Shown here piece after piece: positions 42,406 through 55,500 of a DNA stretch of 64,000 bases. The position numbers were made by a program, and so were the translations under genes. The notes under the pieces were generated by a model that was given only the letters and a program-made list of their open reading frames with translations, was not told where the DNA came from and did no database searches. Each line of letters begins with the position of its first letter. The first letter of the stretch is position 1. The DNA is taken from positions 2,030,947 through 2,094,946 of the forward strand of contig JAMWFC010000049.1 in the NCBI GenBank assembly GCA_027475525.1, read 5' to 3'. This DNA is from Macrolepiota albuminosa (Eukaryota > Basidiomycota > Agaricomycetes > Agaricales > Agaricaceae).

Positions 42406-45400
42406 CTTGGCCGGCGCAGAGTGCCGGCCGTGGAGGATGTGGAGGAGGAAGTGCAGGCTATGCCTGGACTGAGCGCAGACCACAACATGGTAATGATGAG
42501 TGAGGAGGAGTATCAAGCCTCCAAGAGGAGCAATGAGCGAATAATCGCTCCTGAGATTCGAGGCGCAAGGCCTCTGGACAAACACCATCAAAAGGCGAGA
42601 CAACAGGAGGACTCAGTGGATGTATGTCCACCTACGTCCTCACGAGTCAAGTTGGAAGACTTGAAAGACAGCATTCGAGAGGTGGAAGCCTCAGTAGAGG
42701 GGGACACATGGTCTCTATGGGAACAACCAGCTCCCCTACCGGAGTATGACTGGGCATACGACCCCCAAATGCCGCAAGAGTGGAACGAGCTGGTGGCAGC
42801 CACGTGTGCGCAAAATGCACACCAGAGATGGATGACCGTCAAACCAGCGTATCGCCAGCCAGCCTCGGACAAGGTTTCCGTAGCGTACTCACTTGTACGT
42901 GAGGGGAAAAGCCTTGTGGCTTATAAGGCAGTGGCAGTGGGTTCTCCGCTAAGACTACATATATCCAATGACAGTCAATCGGGTGCTTGCAATGCGTGAG
43001 CAATATGCACCACTGCCTCGGTCACCCTCAGAGATGGTGGAAGTACTTCCCCCGGTATGTATGAAGGGGAAGCAGAAGATGACAAGCCTTCGTGAGGAAG
43101 ATATACCTTGGTTGCGTCATCAATGGCAAGAAGAATTTGCCGACATGGTCAATGGGACCAAGGAGGAGCTCCCGCCATGGCGGAAGGTGAACTATGAGAT
43201 CAATCTCATAGACGAGAGCAAGCAATATAAGTACCACTTGCCGTGCTGCCCACGCGCACTCCAGGAGCAACTACGCGATAAAGCTAATTGCTATTTGAAT
43301 GCTCAATGGTGGTTCCCATGCACCACTGCTCAAGCTGCACCATTATTGTGCATCCCAAAGAAGGATGGATCCCTTCAAACAGCTCTTGATGCGTGTCAGC
43401 GCAATGACAACACTATAAAGGATGTAACTCCTTTACCAGATCAGGAGGTGATCTGGGAAGATGTGGCTCAGGCGAAGTATCACTTGAAGATTGACCTTAC
43501 TGACGCTTACGAGCAGGTGCGCATTCACACCAAAGACGTACCCAAGACCGTATTTGCATCGATCATGGGCACGTTCACAAGCAACATAATGCAGATTGGA
43601 GACTGTAATGCTCCTGCAACCTTCCAGAGGCTAATGACCTCTATTTTTCGAGACGTGATAGGACAATTTATGCATGTCTACTTAGATGATATATTCATCT
43701 ACTCGGATTCTATGGAGGAGCATGAGCAGCACCTCAGAGTCGTATTCAAACGACTATGCAAGTACAAGTTGTACTTGAAGTGGAAGAAATGTGAGCTTTA
43801 CGCTCAGAGTATAGACTGCCTAGGGCATGTCATAGATGAGCGGGGTATCCACCCCAATCAGGACAAGCTTGATTGCATTCGGGAGTGGCGCATGCCCCAA
43901 AACTACAATGACATCCAACGATTTGTTGGCCTTGTCAACTACATATCGAGCTTCTTGCCCGATGTCACGGCCTATACTGGGCCACTTATGGCCATGACGC
44001 AGAACGGGTCACCATTCAATTGGAGGCCATTGCACCAGCGGTGCTTTGAGATGGTCAAACGGATCTGTACGAAGACTCCAGTGATTCAACCAATCGACCC
44101 TAGACAGGACAAGCCGATATGGCTCATTTGCGACGCATCCAAGACAGGCGTCAGAGCCATGTATGGTCAGGGAAGTAGCTGGCAGACTTGCCGCCCAGCA
44201 GGGTTCATGTCGAAGAAGTTCACAATGGCCCAGCAAAACTATGCGGTGCACAAGCTGGAGACTCTTGCCATACTCAAGGCCCTCCTCAAGTGGGAGGATA
44301 AGCTGATGGGATACCCCATCCACATCATAACAGACCACAAGGCACTTGAGTTCTTCAAAACTCAGGTGAACTTGTTGCCGCGTCAGCGATGTTGGATAGA
44401 CTACATGTTGAGATACCAGTTTGACATCACCTATGTTAAAGGTGAACTCAACAAAGTAGCAGACTGCTTGTTGCGCTACTTTGAGAGTGATGTAGTTGGG
44501 GAGGCTCATGAGCCTCATGAGTATGTGCAGGCAGACTGCCGCATAGACCCAGATGGAGAGGATTTACCTCTCCACCGATACCAGAAGCTCAGAGAGCATG
44601 TCCTGGAAGTACGCGCTATGCATGACGATGAATGGAGGCGAAGCACTCGCCTCAGGGAGCAGTGTGAAGAGCGGGACGTAGCCGCCCAGTTGCTCAAGGA
44701 GCATGAAGTTGTGGACCCAGCGTCACTGGGGGAGCACGCATGCCCCAATATACCCGTTACGCTGGTGGAGATGCTCGAAGGTGAATTGCCTTCATCCCAG
44801 CCCCTGAGCCTGGTCAGCGACGGCTTCCAGAGGGAAGTGGTGCAGGACTATGGCAATGACTCTCTCTTTGCCGAGATCATCGCCAATCCTGACAACCATC
44901 CTTAGTTCAGGCATGAGCCTGGTGGACTGATCACGATGGAGAACCGTCAAGGGATGGCAGTGGTCTGCCTCCCCTGTACATGAACCATTGTTACGCGGGT
45001 CTTGGATCAGGCCCATGCACTGGTGGGGCACTTTGGTGCTGCCAGGACGTTGGGCTACATCTGAAGATGGTATTGGTGGCTGTGTATGGCCCAAGAAGTG
45101 ACTAAGTTCTGTGCCTCATGTGCAGCGTGTCAGAGGGCAAAGTTGCCCCCTGGACCCCCTCCTGGGAAGCTACACCAGCTACCCATGCCGGTGAAACCTT
45201 GGGATTCCATTGGAATGGACCTTGTAGGTCCCTTTCCCGAGTCCAGAGGGTTTGATTACCTCTGGGTGGTAATATGCCGCATGACAAGCATGGTGCACCT
45301 CATACCGGTGTGAACTACAATGACGGCTAAGGAGCTGTCATGGATCTACCTTAGAGAGATCATTAGGCTGCATGGGCTGCCTAGTACCATTGTGAGCAAT

Positions 45401-46304
45401 TGTGACTCAAAATTCACGTCTCAATGGTGGAGGGAACTCCACAAACTGTTGGGAGCACAACTCCTCATGTCGACGTCCTTCCATCCTCAAACGGATGGGC
45501 AAACAGAGCGGGCTAACCGCAGTATAGGCCAGATTCTGAGGGCAGTTGTTCGCCCTGACCAACGGGACTGGGTGGACTGGTGTCCACTCACTGAGTTTGC
45601 GATTAACGCGAGTATCTCAGATACAACAGGGTATGCGCCCTTTGAGCTCAACGGAGGGTACTTGCCCTCCATGCTGCACAAAATTTGTGCTGATATGGTG
45701 GCCCACCAAGGAGTTGTCAAGTTCGTCAGGCAGGTGCTGGAGAACATTGTGGCGGCACATGATGCCATCATAGAGATGCGAGTCTTTCAGGTGAAAAATG
45801 CCAATCACCGTAGGTGAGCAGAACTGCCAATAGCAGTAGGAGCATTGGTTTACCTGTCAACACGTAACCTGAGACTCCCAAAGGGTCAGGTGAGTAAACT
45901 CTGCCCAAAATGGGTAGGCCCATACCGCATTCTGGACGCAGAGTCAAGTACCTCCAACTATGTGTTGGAGCGGCCTCTGGCATTGCAGGAACAATGCATC
46001 ATTCCAAAGTTTCATGTGTTGCTGTTGCAACCATATAGTGCGTCCGACAATGCACTATTCCCTAACAGGGCAACCCCGGGCCCCTATGATTTTGGGGCTC
46101 GAGACGATGACAAATGGTTTGTTGAGTGCATCATTGGGCACCGGTGGACTGAGCATAATACGCTCGAGTTTGAGGTACTGGTCCCTCGGGGACACAACAT
46201 GGGAGCCATACTCCCATTGCTTCAAGCTGGCGGCACTTGACCGTTATTTGGAGTTGAAGGGCGTTAAGCACCCACATCAATTAAGTAAGTGTGCCAGCAC
46301 TTAA
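42406..46304 (+). pseudogene. E4 pol
   Basis: RT (L-C-I-P-K-K-D-G-S-L, Y-L-D-D-I-F), RNase H (C-D-A-S-K-T-G-V), integrase (C-A-A-C-Q-R-A-K, D-L-V-G-P-F, N-C-D-S-K-F, T-D-G-Q-T-E-R-A-N-R) and the chromodomain-like end are all present. Lesions: loss of a GT pair near 42970 (frameshift), TAG 44903-44905, TGA 44981-44983, 45062-45064, 45311-45313 and 45815-45817, and loss of two bases near 46182. The last TGA is shared with E2. The second integrase Asp lies in an N-C-D-S context where E3 has D-R-D-T. The element cannot make its own integrase. Confidence 0.92.
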
Positions 46305-46407
46305 TTTAATTGGCAGTGCCGATTGCGGCTTGGCTGAGTTGGTCAGCAGCTGTGGCTGAAACACGTCTTAAAAGGCAAAATTTCTTTTTCGCTTTCTTTC
46401 CTTAACC

Positions 46408-46530
46408 ATGGACAGTATGCCCATGGACCAGAGTGAGCAGCGACAGCAGCAGCAGTTTGAGTTTGCGCCGTCGGTTTTACCATTGGCTGAAGGGGGGGGG
46501 GGCAGATGGCTCCCCCGCTAACCCAAAATG
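46408..46530 (+). other. E4 short upstream frame overlapping the ORF3 start
   Basis: An ATG at 46408 opens M-D-S-M-P-M-D-Q-S-E-Q and a Gln run, then passes an 11-G tract and ends at a TAA just after the ORF3 ATG (46506). E2 has the same arrangement (ATG at 19203, stop just past 19096) although its G tract is shorter by three bases. The conserved relative frame suggests a real upstream ORF or a frameshift site rather than random decay. Confidence 0.35.
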
Positions 46531-48717
46531 CGCCCCAGTGGGGACAATCGCAACAGGCTGTGGGCTTCTCACAGCAGCAGCAACAACCAGCAGTGGGCTA
46601 CCCACTGCAGCAGCCGGTGATCAGTGGCTATCCGCCACACCAACTCATGCAGGGTAACTTCATGCCCCAGAACGCACCTGTGGGCGGCTATCAGCCCCAA
46701 CAACCAGCAGTGGGCGCTTATGCGCCACATCACGCAGAGGGCCAATCTCAGCAACAAGCCTACGGGGGGCTAGTCAGCCCCCAAGCAGCGCCAGGATGGG
46801 GGCAGTTTGTCTCTGCTATGGCAAGAGGGGCTATGGGTGCACATCCTTTGCTCCAGTCTACGCCTTGGCGCACTACCCTGGCATGGGTGACGTGCCCGTA
46901 ATGATGCCGTACCCCCCGGCTTGGATGGGGGCGTGGGGCGCAATGCCCCAGTACAATGCCTTGTATGAGGCAAAAGCCAAGGGAGGCAGGTCGGCTTCCC
47001 TGTCGACCACAGTACCAGTCGACAATCTAGAGGGACGCCAAGCACCTCTTGAGCAGGCCACCACGGCCATTGAGAGTACAGAAACTCTCAATACAGAACA
47101 AAGTGTTAGTTCATTGGCTGATGCGCCGACGGAGAGCCTGGCCAAGCTCTCCTTGCTACAGCGGCTGGAGATGCCGCACCAATCCGAGCCCAGCTCGGAA
47201 GAAGAGTTGCGTCCTTGACGTGACAAAGGAAAAGCACGGGCTGTCGAGCCCAGTCTCAACCAGAACTTAGTCCTGGCTACCCTTCTCCAATGCCTGGGAG
47301 ACCATGGGTACAATGTACCCGCAGAGTTATCGTACCTCCACAATGCGGAGGTAGTCGTCCTCATCAGCTGGATGATGGATGACATGGATCATATGCGGGC
47401 CCAGCGCAAAACTGATCTTCTTGCCATATCGGCCGCTTGCAAGCGGCAGACTACACCCCCGAGTCGGGACACCGACTCCAGCAAAAGGGCACGTCAGCAA
47501 GGAGTGGAGGACGTGCCCTCCCGCTTGATTCAGTCGAGCGTTGTTGCCCCCAGCTGGGAGGCCAGACTAGGACGAGACATCCTTCCCTATGAAGATGTCC
47601 CTGCTCCAGCCGCCCCCTGGCTTATCCAGTGCCTCGCCAGTGGCATGTCTGAGGTCGCATCTTCGCAACCATTATCCATGGTTTCCACCATGCACTCTGG
47701 GGAGCAGAGTTCCAGGGGCGTGAGCACACGCCCCACTGAGGCTAAGGCCTCACAACCCCAAAAGGATCGTCGGGGTAAGCAGCCGGAAGGGCACGCATAC
47801 ATCAACGTGCACTTCCCTGAGGATGCCCCGAAAGAGGCCCCAGGGGCTAACATCCCCTTCTTACCTGCACGACTGGTAGATGGCCCGCCAGCCCAATTCC
47901 CATGGTGTGTGTGGGCAATGGACCCACAGCCTGATACGTTGGTGCCAGAGAGGCTGCCATCCCCGCCCTCCGATAACAATTGGTATGAGGAGCCTGAAGA
48001 GGCTCGCATGGAATCTCCTGTGCTGCATGAGATGGCAGCACAACGTATGGTGCGCAAACGGCACAACAGCAATCGATGGGCCAAGATGGACCATTGGGCG
48101 CAGGATAGCGCCAAATGAGGAGCTGCCCTCCTCGAGGACAAAACCGGGCGCATCTCTGATGCGCTTGGTGTGGTGATCTACCGTGATCACACTATCACAC
48201 TATTGAGGTCCCTCGAGGCCGATAAAGAGGGCAACACCGCGTCGATGCCCCACAACAGTAAGGTGTACCAAGTGGCACCTTGCGGGTTTCTCCGCAGTCC
48301 TCAAGAAGTCTGCAGGCTTCATTCACTGGTGAACAACCAGTTTATGCCGATTTGTCAGTGTCAGTTGGGCTATCTATTGCTCAACAAATTCAAGCGGGTG
48401 GCACTAAACTGCCACCCTACTGCCCGAGACAGAGCCATGTCTCACTTACTCAACAAGGTCCTGTATAGGACCATCGCAGTACCCTTCGCAAGTCCAGAGG
48501 AGCGGGAGAACATCCCACAAATGATTGTGCCACCGCGGATCTATCGCTGCAAAGAGGGAGGGAGAATTGCCTTCATCGGCCTTACTCCCCCTGACCCAAA
48601 GCAACTGTTTGCTTTGGACTACCTGGGCTCATATGCCCTCCTCTACGGACGTCCTGGGACATCCAATGTATGGACCGGTCTGGCCATGGACCGTGCCATG
48701 CGCATTCATTGGCGCAG
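46506..48717 (+). pseudogene. E4 ORF3, cut by E5
   Basis: The start M-A-P-P-L-T-Q-N-A-P-Q-W is followed by Gln/Pro/Gly/Tyr-rich sequence, a frame change near 46800, N-L-E-G-R-Q-A-P, the small conserved block near 47270-47340, a charged middle, and the start of the globular part (R-I-S-D-A-L-G-V near 48150; a segment present in E2 just after it is deleted). It then reads R-S-P-Q-E-V-C-R-L and M-D-R-A-M-R-I-H-W. TGA codons at 47216-47218 and 48116-48118 stand where E2 has CGA. The LTR of E5 interrupts it at 48718, so the W-x-D-H-A-Y-T-Y-G region is outside the window. Function unknown. Confidence 0.75.
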
Positions 48718-48890
48718 TGTAACGGAGTCATCCGTGTTATTAGCGTCAACGATGCTATAATCATTTAGTAGAGTATTACATAACACAACATCTTGTTTTC
48801 ACTCTATGTACTAGTCAAATCCAATACTGCGGTCTGATTTAGCACTGTGTGATACACACAAGATAGTTCTAACTCGTAACTCAGGTTACA
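48718..48890 (+). repeat. E5 5' LTR (173 bp)
   Basis: It starts TGTAACGGAGTCATCC and ends CGTAACTCAGGTTACA, again a near-palindromic end (GTAAC/GTTAC). A hairpin TGTGTG-ATA-CACACA lies near 48846-48860. TTTTTTTAAATC follows. Confidence 0.85.
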
Positions 48891-49001
48891 TTTTTTTAAA
48901 TCTTCTGCTATCGGCTTTAGACTCTAGGCTTGTTACCGACTAGGCAACTCTCATCAAAACCTCTCAATTCTCTGTTGGCATCATGTTGAAAACGTGCTTC
49001 C

Positions 49002-52000
49002 ATGACTGGCTCTCTTGATCCGGATCCTCCATTCCCAGCGGCAGACACAGGTGACCTACCTGTGCTTCAAGCTGTGAAGACACAATCGGCATCAGCATAC
49101 CAACCTCCACCAAAGCAGGATGAAAAGACCCCTCGCAATGTCAGCGTGAGCTTTGGAATGCCTGGTGGGCTATCCGTATCACGGATGATGTCCATTGTAC
49201 GACCTGGTGGTAAACCAGGAGAGAGATCCACGGTCTCAGGAGTGTCGCTGCCAGCGAGCCAAATGCCTTCATTGATGTACCCAGTATTGCCCGAGAGCTC
49301 TTCAGCTCCCTCTGAGGGTCAACCGGACATTACCCAGTACTCGGAAATGGTACAAGGTAGCGTGTTTGTGCATAGTACACCATTCCGGACTGGACCTACA
49401 GAACGGCATTTGGAATATGTGGCCAATGCTGCCACTGAACCGGGACCGTCGTCGTTGACGACATAAGGACAGAAGCAAGGACCAGCAATAGTGGTCAGTA
49501 GGGAGGACAACAATGTCGTAAGGTTGGAAAAGGCATCAACAGCACCTGGAATTTCAGAGTTGCACAGAAGAACTGGCAAACAGCCGCAGGTGAGGCATGA
49601 CGGCCTCAGGAGAGTTATGGACTTAGAATCCCAGCTGGAATCCTCAGACGATGAGGAAAGCAAAAGGTCGCATTCGACCTTGTCTATCCAGTTACAGCTG
49701 ATGTTGGACCAATACCCGTTGGTCATGAAGGAATCGACGTGAAAGCGTCTGCAGCTTTATGTAGTAAAGCACTTACAGTTGCTGGTGGCTAGGAGCCACG
49801 ATGTACCCCGTGCAGATTCGAATGAATATATCAAATTGTTTGTGTGCATCTTTGAACTCAAAGTAGTGGAATACCTTAAGCGCAAAGCGGCACGAGGGTC
49901 AGCAGTCTCAATGGCTACTCCAGCCGACTTGGTAGAATGTGAGATGAGTGTGCGCCAACGAGCGCCATTAATCACGGACGCGATGGAATTGCTCAATGCG
50001 CCTCGTCAGGCTAATGAGTCTCAGCAAGACTACGTGTGGCGTCAGAATGCTGCAAACCGTCAACGCATTGTTAGCAGAGTGCCTCAGCAGGCATTGTCTG
50101 AGGTAGAGACTGTGACGACGACTCTGGCCAAGCCAGAGGCAATACTTGCAGTGCAGGAGGTTAAGACACCTCGAAAGCAAGTTACTATCAAGGAAGAGGT
50201 GGACGAAGTCCACATTCTGGGTGAACGAACATGACCACAACGCATAGTGCGACGCGTCCACCTAGTGGACAACTGGAATGAACACGTCAATTACCAGAGA
50301 ATACGCAACCAGGACTTGCGCGATCATGGTGAGTTATTAATTGACAACCAGGGGGTAGTCTTTGAAGGGCGTGAGGGTGTAATGCCTGTTGATGAGATGC
50401 GGCGACAATTTACGGCTTGAACTGCTAAACTGGACAGAAATCCAGGTGGTAGTGATAATAGTAGTGACCACTACGAGCAGAGAGAGCCAACTCGTTGCAA
50501 TAACAATGGTGGAGGTTGTGATCGCAAAAATAACGATCGAGATGATAATAATCATCGGGATAGTGGCAGGCAGGCTGGTGGATTACCAGCAGAGCAACAA
50601 GTGAGGCAACAGCCCACCCCACAGCCAGAAAGAGCAGCCAATGAGCACCTGTTTCGCAGTCTCCAGGCATTTTTGATGCCCACACCTCATGAATTGCATG
50701 AAACTACGCTGGGAATGAATGAAGCGGTCAGGATCCATATGGATCATATGCATGACCGTCTCACCCATCTGGTGGATGACTTCCTTGGAGTCAGGTTTAA
50801 ATTCCCTGCTGGGGTAAGTCCTCATAAGTCCGATGGTAAGCACATACGTGCATATGCTGGAGGACATAGGTTCTCCCAACTGGAGGATTGGGCCATGGAC
50901 GTTTGCTACCACCTAGCAGCCTGCTGCTATGGTGGGGACAACATGGACCAGGAAAGGATATTTGTGCTACACGAATTTATGGAGGGAGAGGCTTGGAATT
51001 GGTTCCATTGCCATGTTCTCCACATTAATCACGACAAACCGCATTGGACATTTAAAGAAGTCCTGATAGGACTGTACAATCATTTTGTCAATGCTGCTAC
51101 GATGCAGGAAGCCCGCGATGCCTTTAGAAAGGCAGTGTATGATGCTAAGACTGGCGTTCAGACCTTTTATGATGACCTGGTGGGTAATGCACAGAATATG
51201 GCTGTCTATCCAGATGAATACACTATTTGCGAGACATTCCTGGATGGAATACCCGCAGACATGAGGAGAGCGTTGATACACGACGACAATTTGTCTCCAG
51301 AGGTCAATACTGTGACCAAATTCTTGGCGTATGCCATCTGTTATGAGCAGTCAACACGGACTGCGAACTATTATGAGCAGCAGAGTTCCTGCAAAGGAAC
51401 TGTGAACCGTCAGGCAGTGAAGGTGGGAACCTTCCTGGCCAAACGGATGGAGATGGAGAACAATCGCAATCTGCAATTTGTTGTGCGCAAGTCAATCCCT
51501 GGAGGCCAATGGCCTCGATTGAAGCCTGCTGGACAATTGCCAGTGAAGGATAGTCGACCCTTTTTGGGTCAAAACCAAGTAGCAGCAAAAGGGGTAGTAG
51601 CGCCTGCAGCGCAGATGGCAAGTAAACCTGCTGGGGGCCTTGGAGTGGCCCAGAGAAGGACTGCCGGAGACCCTTTGGCATGCTACAACTGTGGCAGGAG
51701 TGGGCATTTCTCCAAGGAGTGTCCCGCCCCTTCTAAGGCACACATCCAAGCGGCCCATATGGCTGCGGCACCTAGCAATGTCGTCAGTGACGACAAGGAC
51801 GACGAGATTGTCGAAGAAGCGGAGGAAGAACCGCAGGCTGAATCTGATGGGTCGGAAGTGGATGATGCCAAGAGCGTCCAGATTGATGGCAACAAATACG
51901 TCGCAGTGGATGTGTACGACAGTGACTACTATGCTCGTGATGACGAGGAGGAACACCTGTTTGCACTGACGGAGTGCCGTGGGGATCAGCACATCCGAAT

Positions 52001-52502
52001 GAGACACGTAACCCTGCAGAAGGCAACGAATAAGTTGCAGCGGCCACGCTATACTCCTGAAGAGAAGGAGTGCTTGGTCACGTATGTTGATGTCAATGGA
52101 CATCTGGCCTGGACGTTGTGGGACTCGGGGAGTACCACTACAGGCATTACGCCCCAGTTTGCTCATGTCAACGCGATTCACGTTCATGAACTGGAGGAGC
52201 CATTGATGCTCCAGCTGGAGACTGTGGGGAGTCGCGCTATGGTGCAGTTTGGCATGGAAGTGAGAATAAAGACATCAGGAACGTCGACAAAAGAATATGT
52301 GGATATAGCAAATTTTTATCGCTACGACATGATCATCGGTACACCGTTTATGCGTAAGAACAAGGTGTTGCTGGATTTTGTGAACAACATGATTGTTGTG
52401 AATGGTACGCCTTTGAAGGCAGAGAAAGTCATGTTGAATGACACAGATAGTCGTTTAAGGCGCTATCGCGCAACTGAAAAGCGGCGTGATGAATGCAACT
52501 GA
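49002..52502 (+). pseudogene. E5 gag-protease
   Basis: From M-T-G-S-L-D-P-D the frame continues through an N-terminal polar part, an acidic S-S-D-D-E-E-S patch as in E3, the helical block (near 49640-49930), the Gag core (L-E-D-W-A-M-D-V-C-Y-H-L near 50880), the zinc knuckle C-Y-N-C-G-R-S-G-H-F-S-K-E-C (near 51680) and the protease T-L-W-D-S-G-S-T-T (near 52115). Nonsense codons include TAA 49464-49466, TGA 49740-49742, TGA 50232-50234 and TGA 50418-50420. All blocks share one frame. It ends at TGA (52500-52502) followed by CTAG, as in E3. Confidence 0.88.
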
Positions 52503-52506
52503 CTAG
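52500..52506 (+). promoter_or_regulatory. E5 gag-pol readthrough stop, UGA CUA G
   Basis: The context is identical to E3 although the two elements belong to different families. Pol continues in the same frame (L-D-G-R-R-R-A). Confidence 0.7.
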
Positions 52507-55500
52507 ATGGTCGCAGGAGAGCGACTGTGCAGGAGGTGGAGGATGAACAAGTCCCACCAAAAAGCCTGCCGGCAGACTCGCCAGCTATACTAATGTCTGA
52601 GGAAGAGTTTCAAGGAACTCTGGAGAAGGGGAAGCACCCGGATGTGATTGGGTGTACCAATGGAAAGCCTAAACAGGCTGTACAGTACAAGAATGAGCGT
52701 GGTAGATGCATGGTGGAGTCGCTGGAATGCCAGCCGACTAGCTCTCAAGTGAAGGTTGAGGATCTCGTCAAGGACGAGGTATACAGTACGATGGGAACTG
52801 TGGGTAGTACTAGGTCGCTAATGGATTGACCAGTGCCTTGGCCAGGAGTGCAATGGGCATATGACCCATGAATGCCACGGGAGTGGAATGAGTTGGTAGC
52901 GTCAATGGTGACGCAGGCTATGGGAAGTGGGCAGGCAACCCAGACGGGAGAAGTGTATCATCACGCACGAGAGGACGAGATTTCTGAAACATCGGATATT
53001 GTATTTGACGGATTTTTGCTGAAAGTGAGAAGTGTGCAGTCATTGGCAAGTACGACGAGGAAACAACCGGTTGTACGGTTGAATCTGAGAGATCTCACAG
53101 AGGAGCACATACGTGCCTTACGGGAGCGATTTGAACCAAAGGTTCAACCATGTATAGCACGCATAGCCAAAGGAAAAGGTAAGGCTGTGAGCCTTACAGA
53201 GGATGATATTCCTCGATTGCGCCAGCAATGGCAACTGGAGTTTGCTGATATTGTCAATGGAACAAAGGAAGAGCTTCCTCCATGGCGGGAGGTTAATCAT
53301 GAGATTAACCTCATTGACAATAACAAGCAGTACAAATATCATTTGCCTCACTGCCCGTGAGCACTTCAGGATCAACTTCGTGAAAAGACGAATAGATACA
53401 TAAACGCAAAGTGGTGGGAACCACGACCAGCAGTGCAAGCTGCACCATTACTTTGTATTCCCAAGAAGGATAGAACATTAAGGACTGCATTGGATGCGCG
53501 ACAGCGCAATGATAATACAGTCAAGGATGTAACACCTCTTCCAGATCAGGAAGTAATACGAGAAGATGTCACGACAGCGAAGTATAGGTCGAAAATTGAC
53601 CTCACAGACACATATGAACAGGTTCGCATCCGCGAAGAGGATATACCGAAGACACTGTTCTCGTCCCTGATGGGGACATTTGTGAGTAACATCATGCAGA
53701 TTGGTGATTGTAATGCACCGGCAACATTTCAGAGGTTAATGACCTCAATCTTCCGAGATGTAATCAGGAAGTTCATGCACGTCTATTTAGACGATATATT
53801 CATATTTTCTGACTCCATTGAGGAGCATGAGCAGCACCTACGAGTTGTATTTGAATGGCTACGGAAGGCCAGTCTCTATCTCAAATGGAAGAAGTGCAAG
53901 TTGTACGCAACCATTGACAAGAAGGGCATTCATCCAGATACGGATAAGCTTGACCAAATCCAAGAGTGGCGTACTCCACACACATATAATGATATCCAAC
54001 GATTTGTCAGACTGGTGAACTATATTGGCAACTTCTTGCCAGACATCACTGCATACACTGGGCCACTTATGGCCATGACCCAGAACGGGTCACCGTTTCA
54101 TTGGAGACCACTGCATCAGCGGTGTTTTGAGATGATTAAGCACATATGCGCAAAAACGCCAGTTATCCGGCCAATTGACCCACGCATCAATAAGCCCATC
54201 TGGCTCATTTGCAATGCGTCGAAGACTGGGGTTGGGGCCATGTTTGGCCAGGGTAAGACGTGGCAGACTTGCCGACCAGCGGGATTTATGTCCCGTAAAT
54301 TCACTGCTGCTCAGCAGAATTATGCTGTACACGAGTTAGAAACACTTGCTATCCTAGAAGCCCTCCTAAAATGGAAGGATAAACTGATGGGGTATAAGAT
54401 CCACATCATTACGGATCACAAAGCGCTAGAGTTCTTCAAGACTCAGGTGCACCTATCTCCGCAACAACGTTGCTAGATTGACTACATGTCACGGTATCAG
54501 TTTGACATCACCTATGTAAAAGATGAATTGAACAAAGTCGCGGATTGCCTGTCTCGATATTTCGAGAGTGATACTTGAGATGACGTCCATGACGTGCATG
54601 ACTATGTCCAGGCAGACAAACATATTGACCCGGAGGGCGAAGATTTGCCTCTGCATTGGTTCCACAAAATCAGGGAACATAGGGTCAAGATACATGCCAT
54701 GCGAGCACAGGAAACACGTCGCAGTAAGCAACTGCATGAACAGTGAAAGACTCGCGATATCGAAGCCCAGGTGCTAGTGGATTATGAGGCCCCTCAGCCA
54801 AGTGAAGAGACGAGGCAAGAGGTGCCTACAAGAGGTACTGATATGACGCTCCAGCAAGCGCTGGAGTCACAGGACCATACGCCTGCACCGGCCGACTTAG
54901 GCAATGCACAATTCCACACACGTATCCAGCAAGGATACAAGGATGATAATCTCTTCTTAGAGATCTTGAACAATATCCAAGCGCATCCACGCTTCAAGGT
55001 GGAGCAGCAGCTCGTCTACCTTGCCAGACCCACGGGGTCCAAAGTCATCTGCATTCTCCGGGAGAGGTCGTTAATTACGACTATCCTGGACCAGGCCCAT
55101 GGAGTAGTGGGCCACTTTGGAACTCAGAAAATGCTGAACTATGTGCGACGCTGGTACTGGTGGCCACAGATGGCCAAAGAGACAAGCCAATTTTGCTCGA
55201 CATGCGAGCTATGTCAACAGTCGAAAGTCTCGACATTGAAGCCACCAGGAAAGCTTCACTCACTACCTATACCGGTCAAACCTTGGGATTCGATCGGGAT
55301 GGACTTTATAGGTCCGTTCCCCAAGTCGAAAGGCTTTAACTACCTGTGGGTAGTGATCTGCAGAATGACCAGTATGGTCCATCTCATTCCGGTGAGAACC
55401 ACCATGACAGCGTCAGACTTGTCGTGGATCTATCTCAAGGAGATAGTACACCTCCATGGACTGCCAAGTTCAATCGTAAGCGATCGAGATGCTAAGTTCA

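Larger units (their letters stand above)
38735..48717 (+). mobile_element. E4: Ty3/Gypsy element (family of E2), cut by E5
   Basis: 5' LTR 38735-38975, gag-protease, pol, then ORF3 up to 48717, where the LTR of E5 begins. The 3' end of E4 must lie outside the window. It is inverted with respect to E2 and shares several stop codons with it. Many CpG sites are lost. Bases 38730-38734 (CTTAG) are one candidate target-duplication copy. Confidence 0.92.

Noticed and set aside
15721..48717. E2 and E4 as the terminal inverted repeats of one giant transposon carrying 26-38 kb
   Set aside because: Each has its own LTR, polypurine tract or post-LTR sequence and a complete Gypsy gene order, and they sit in different parts of E1.
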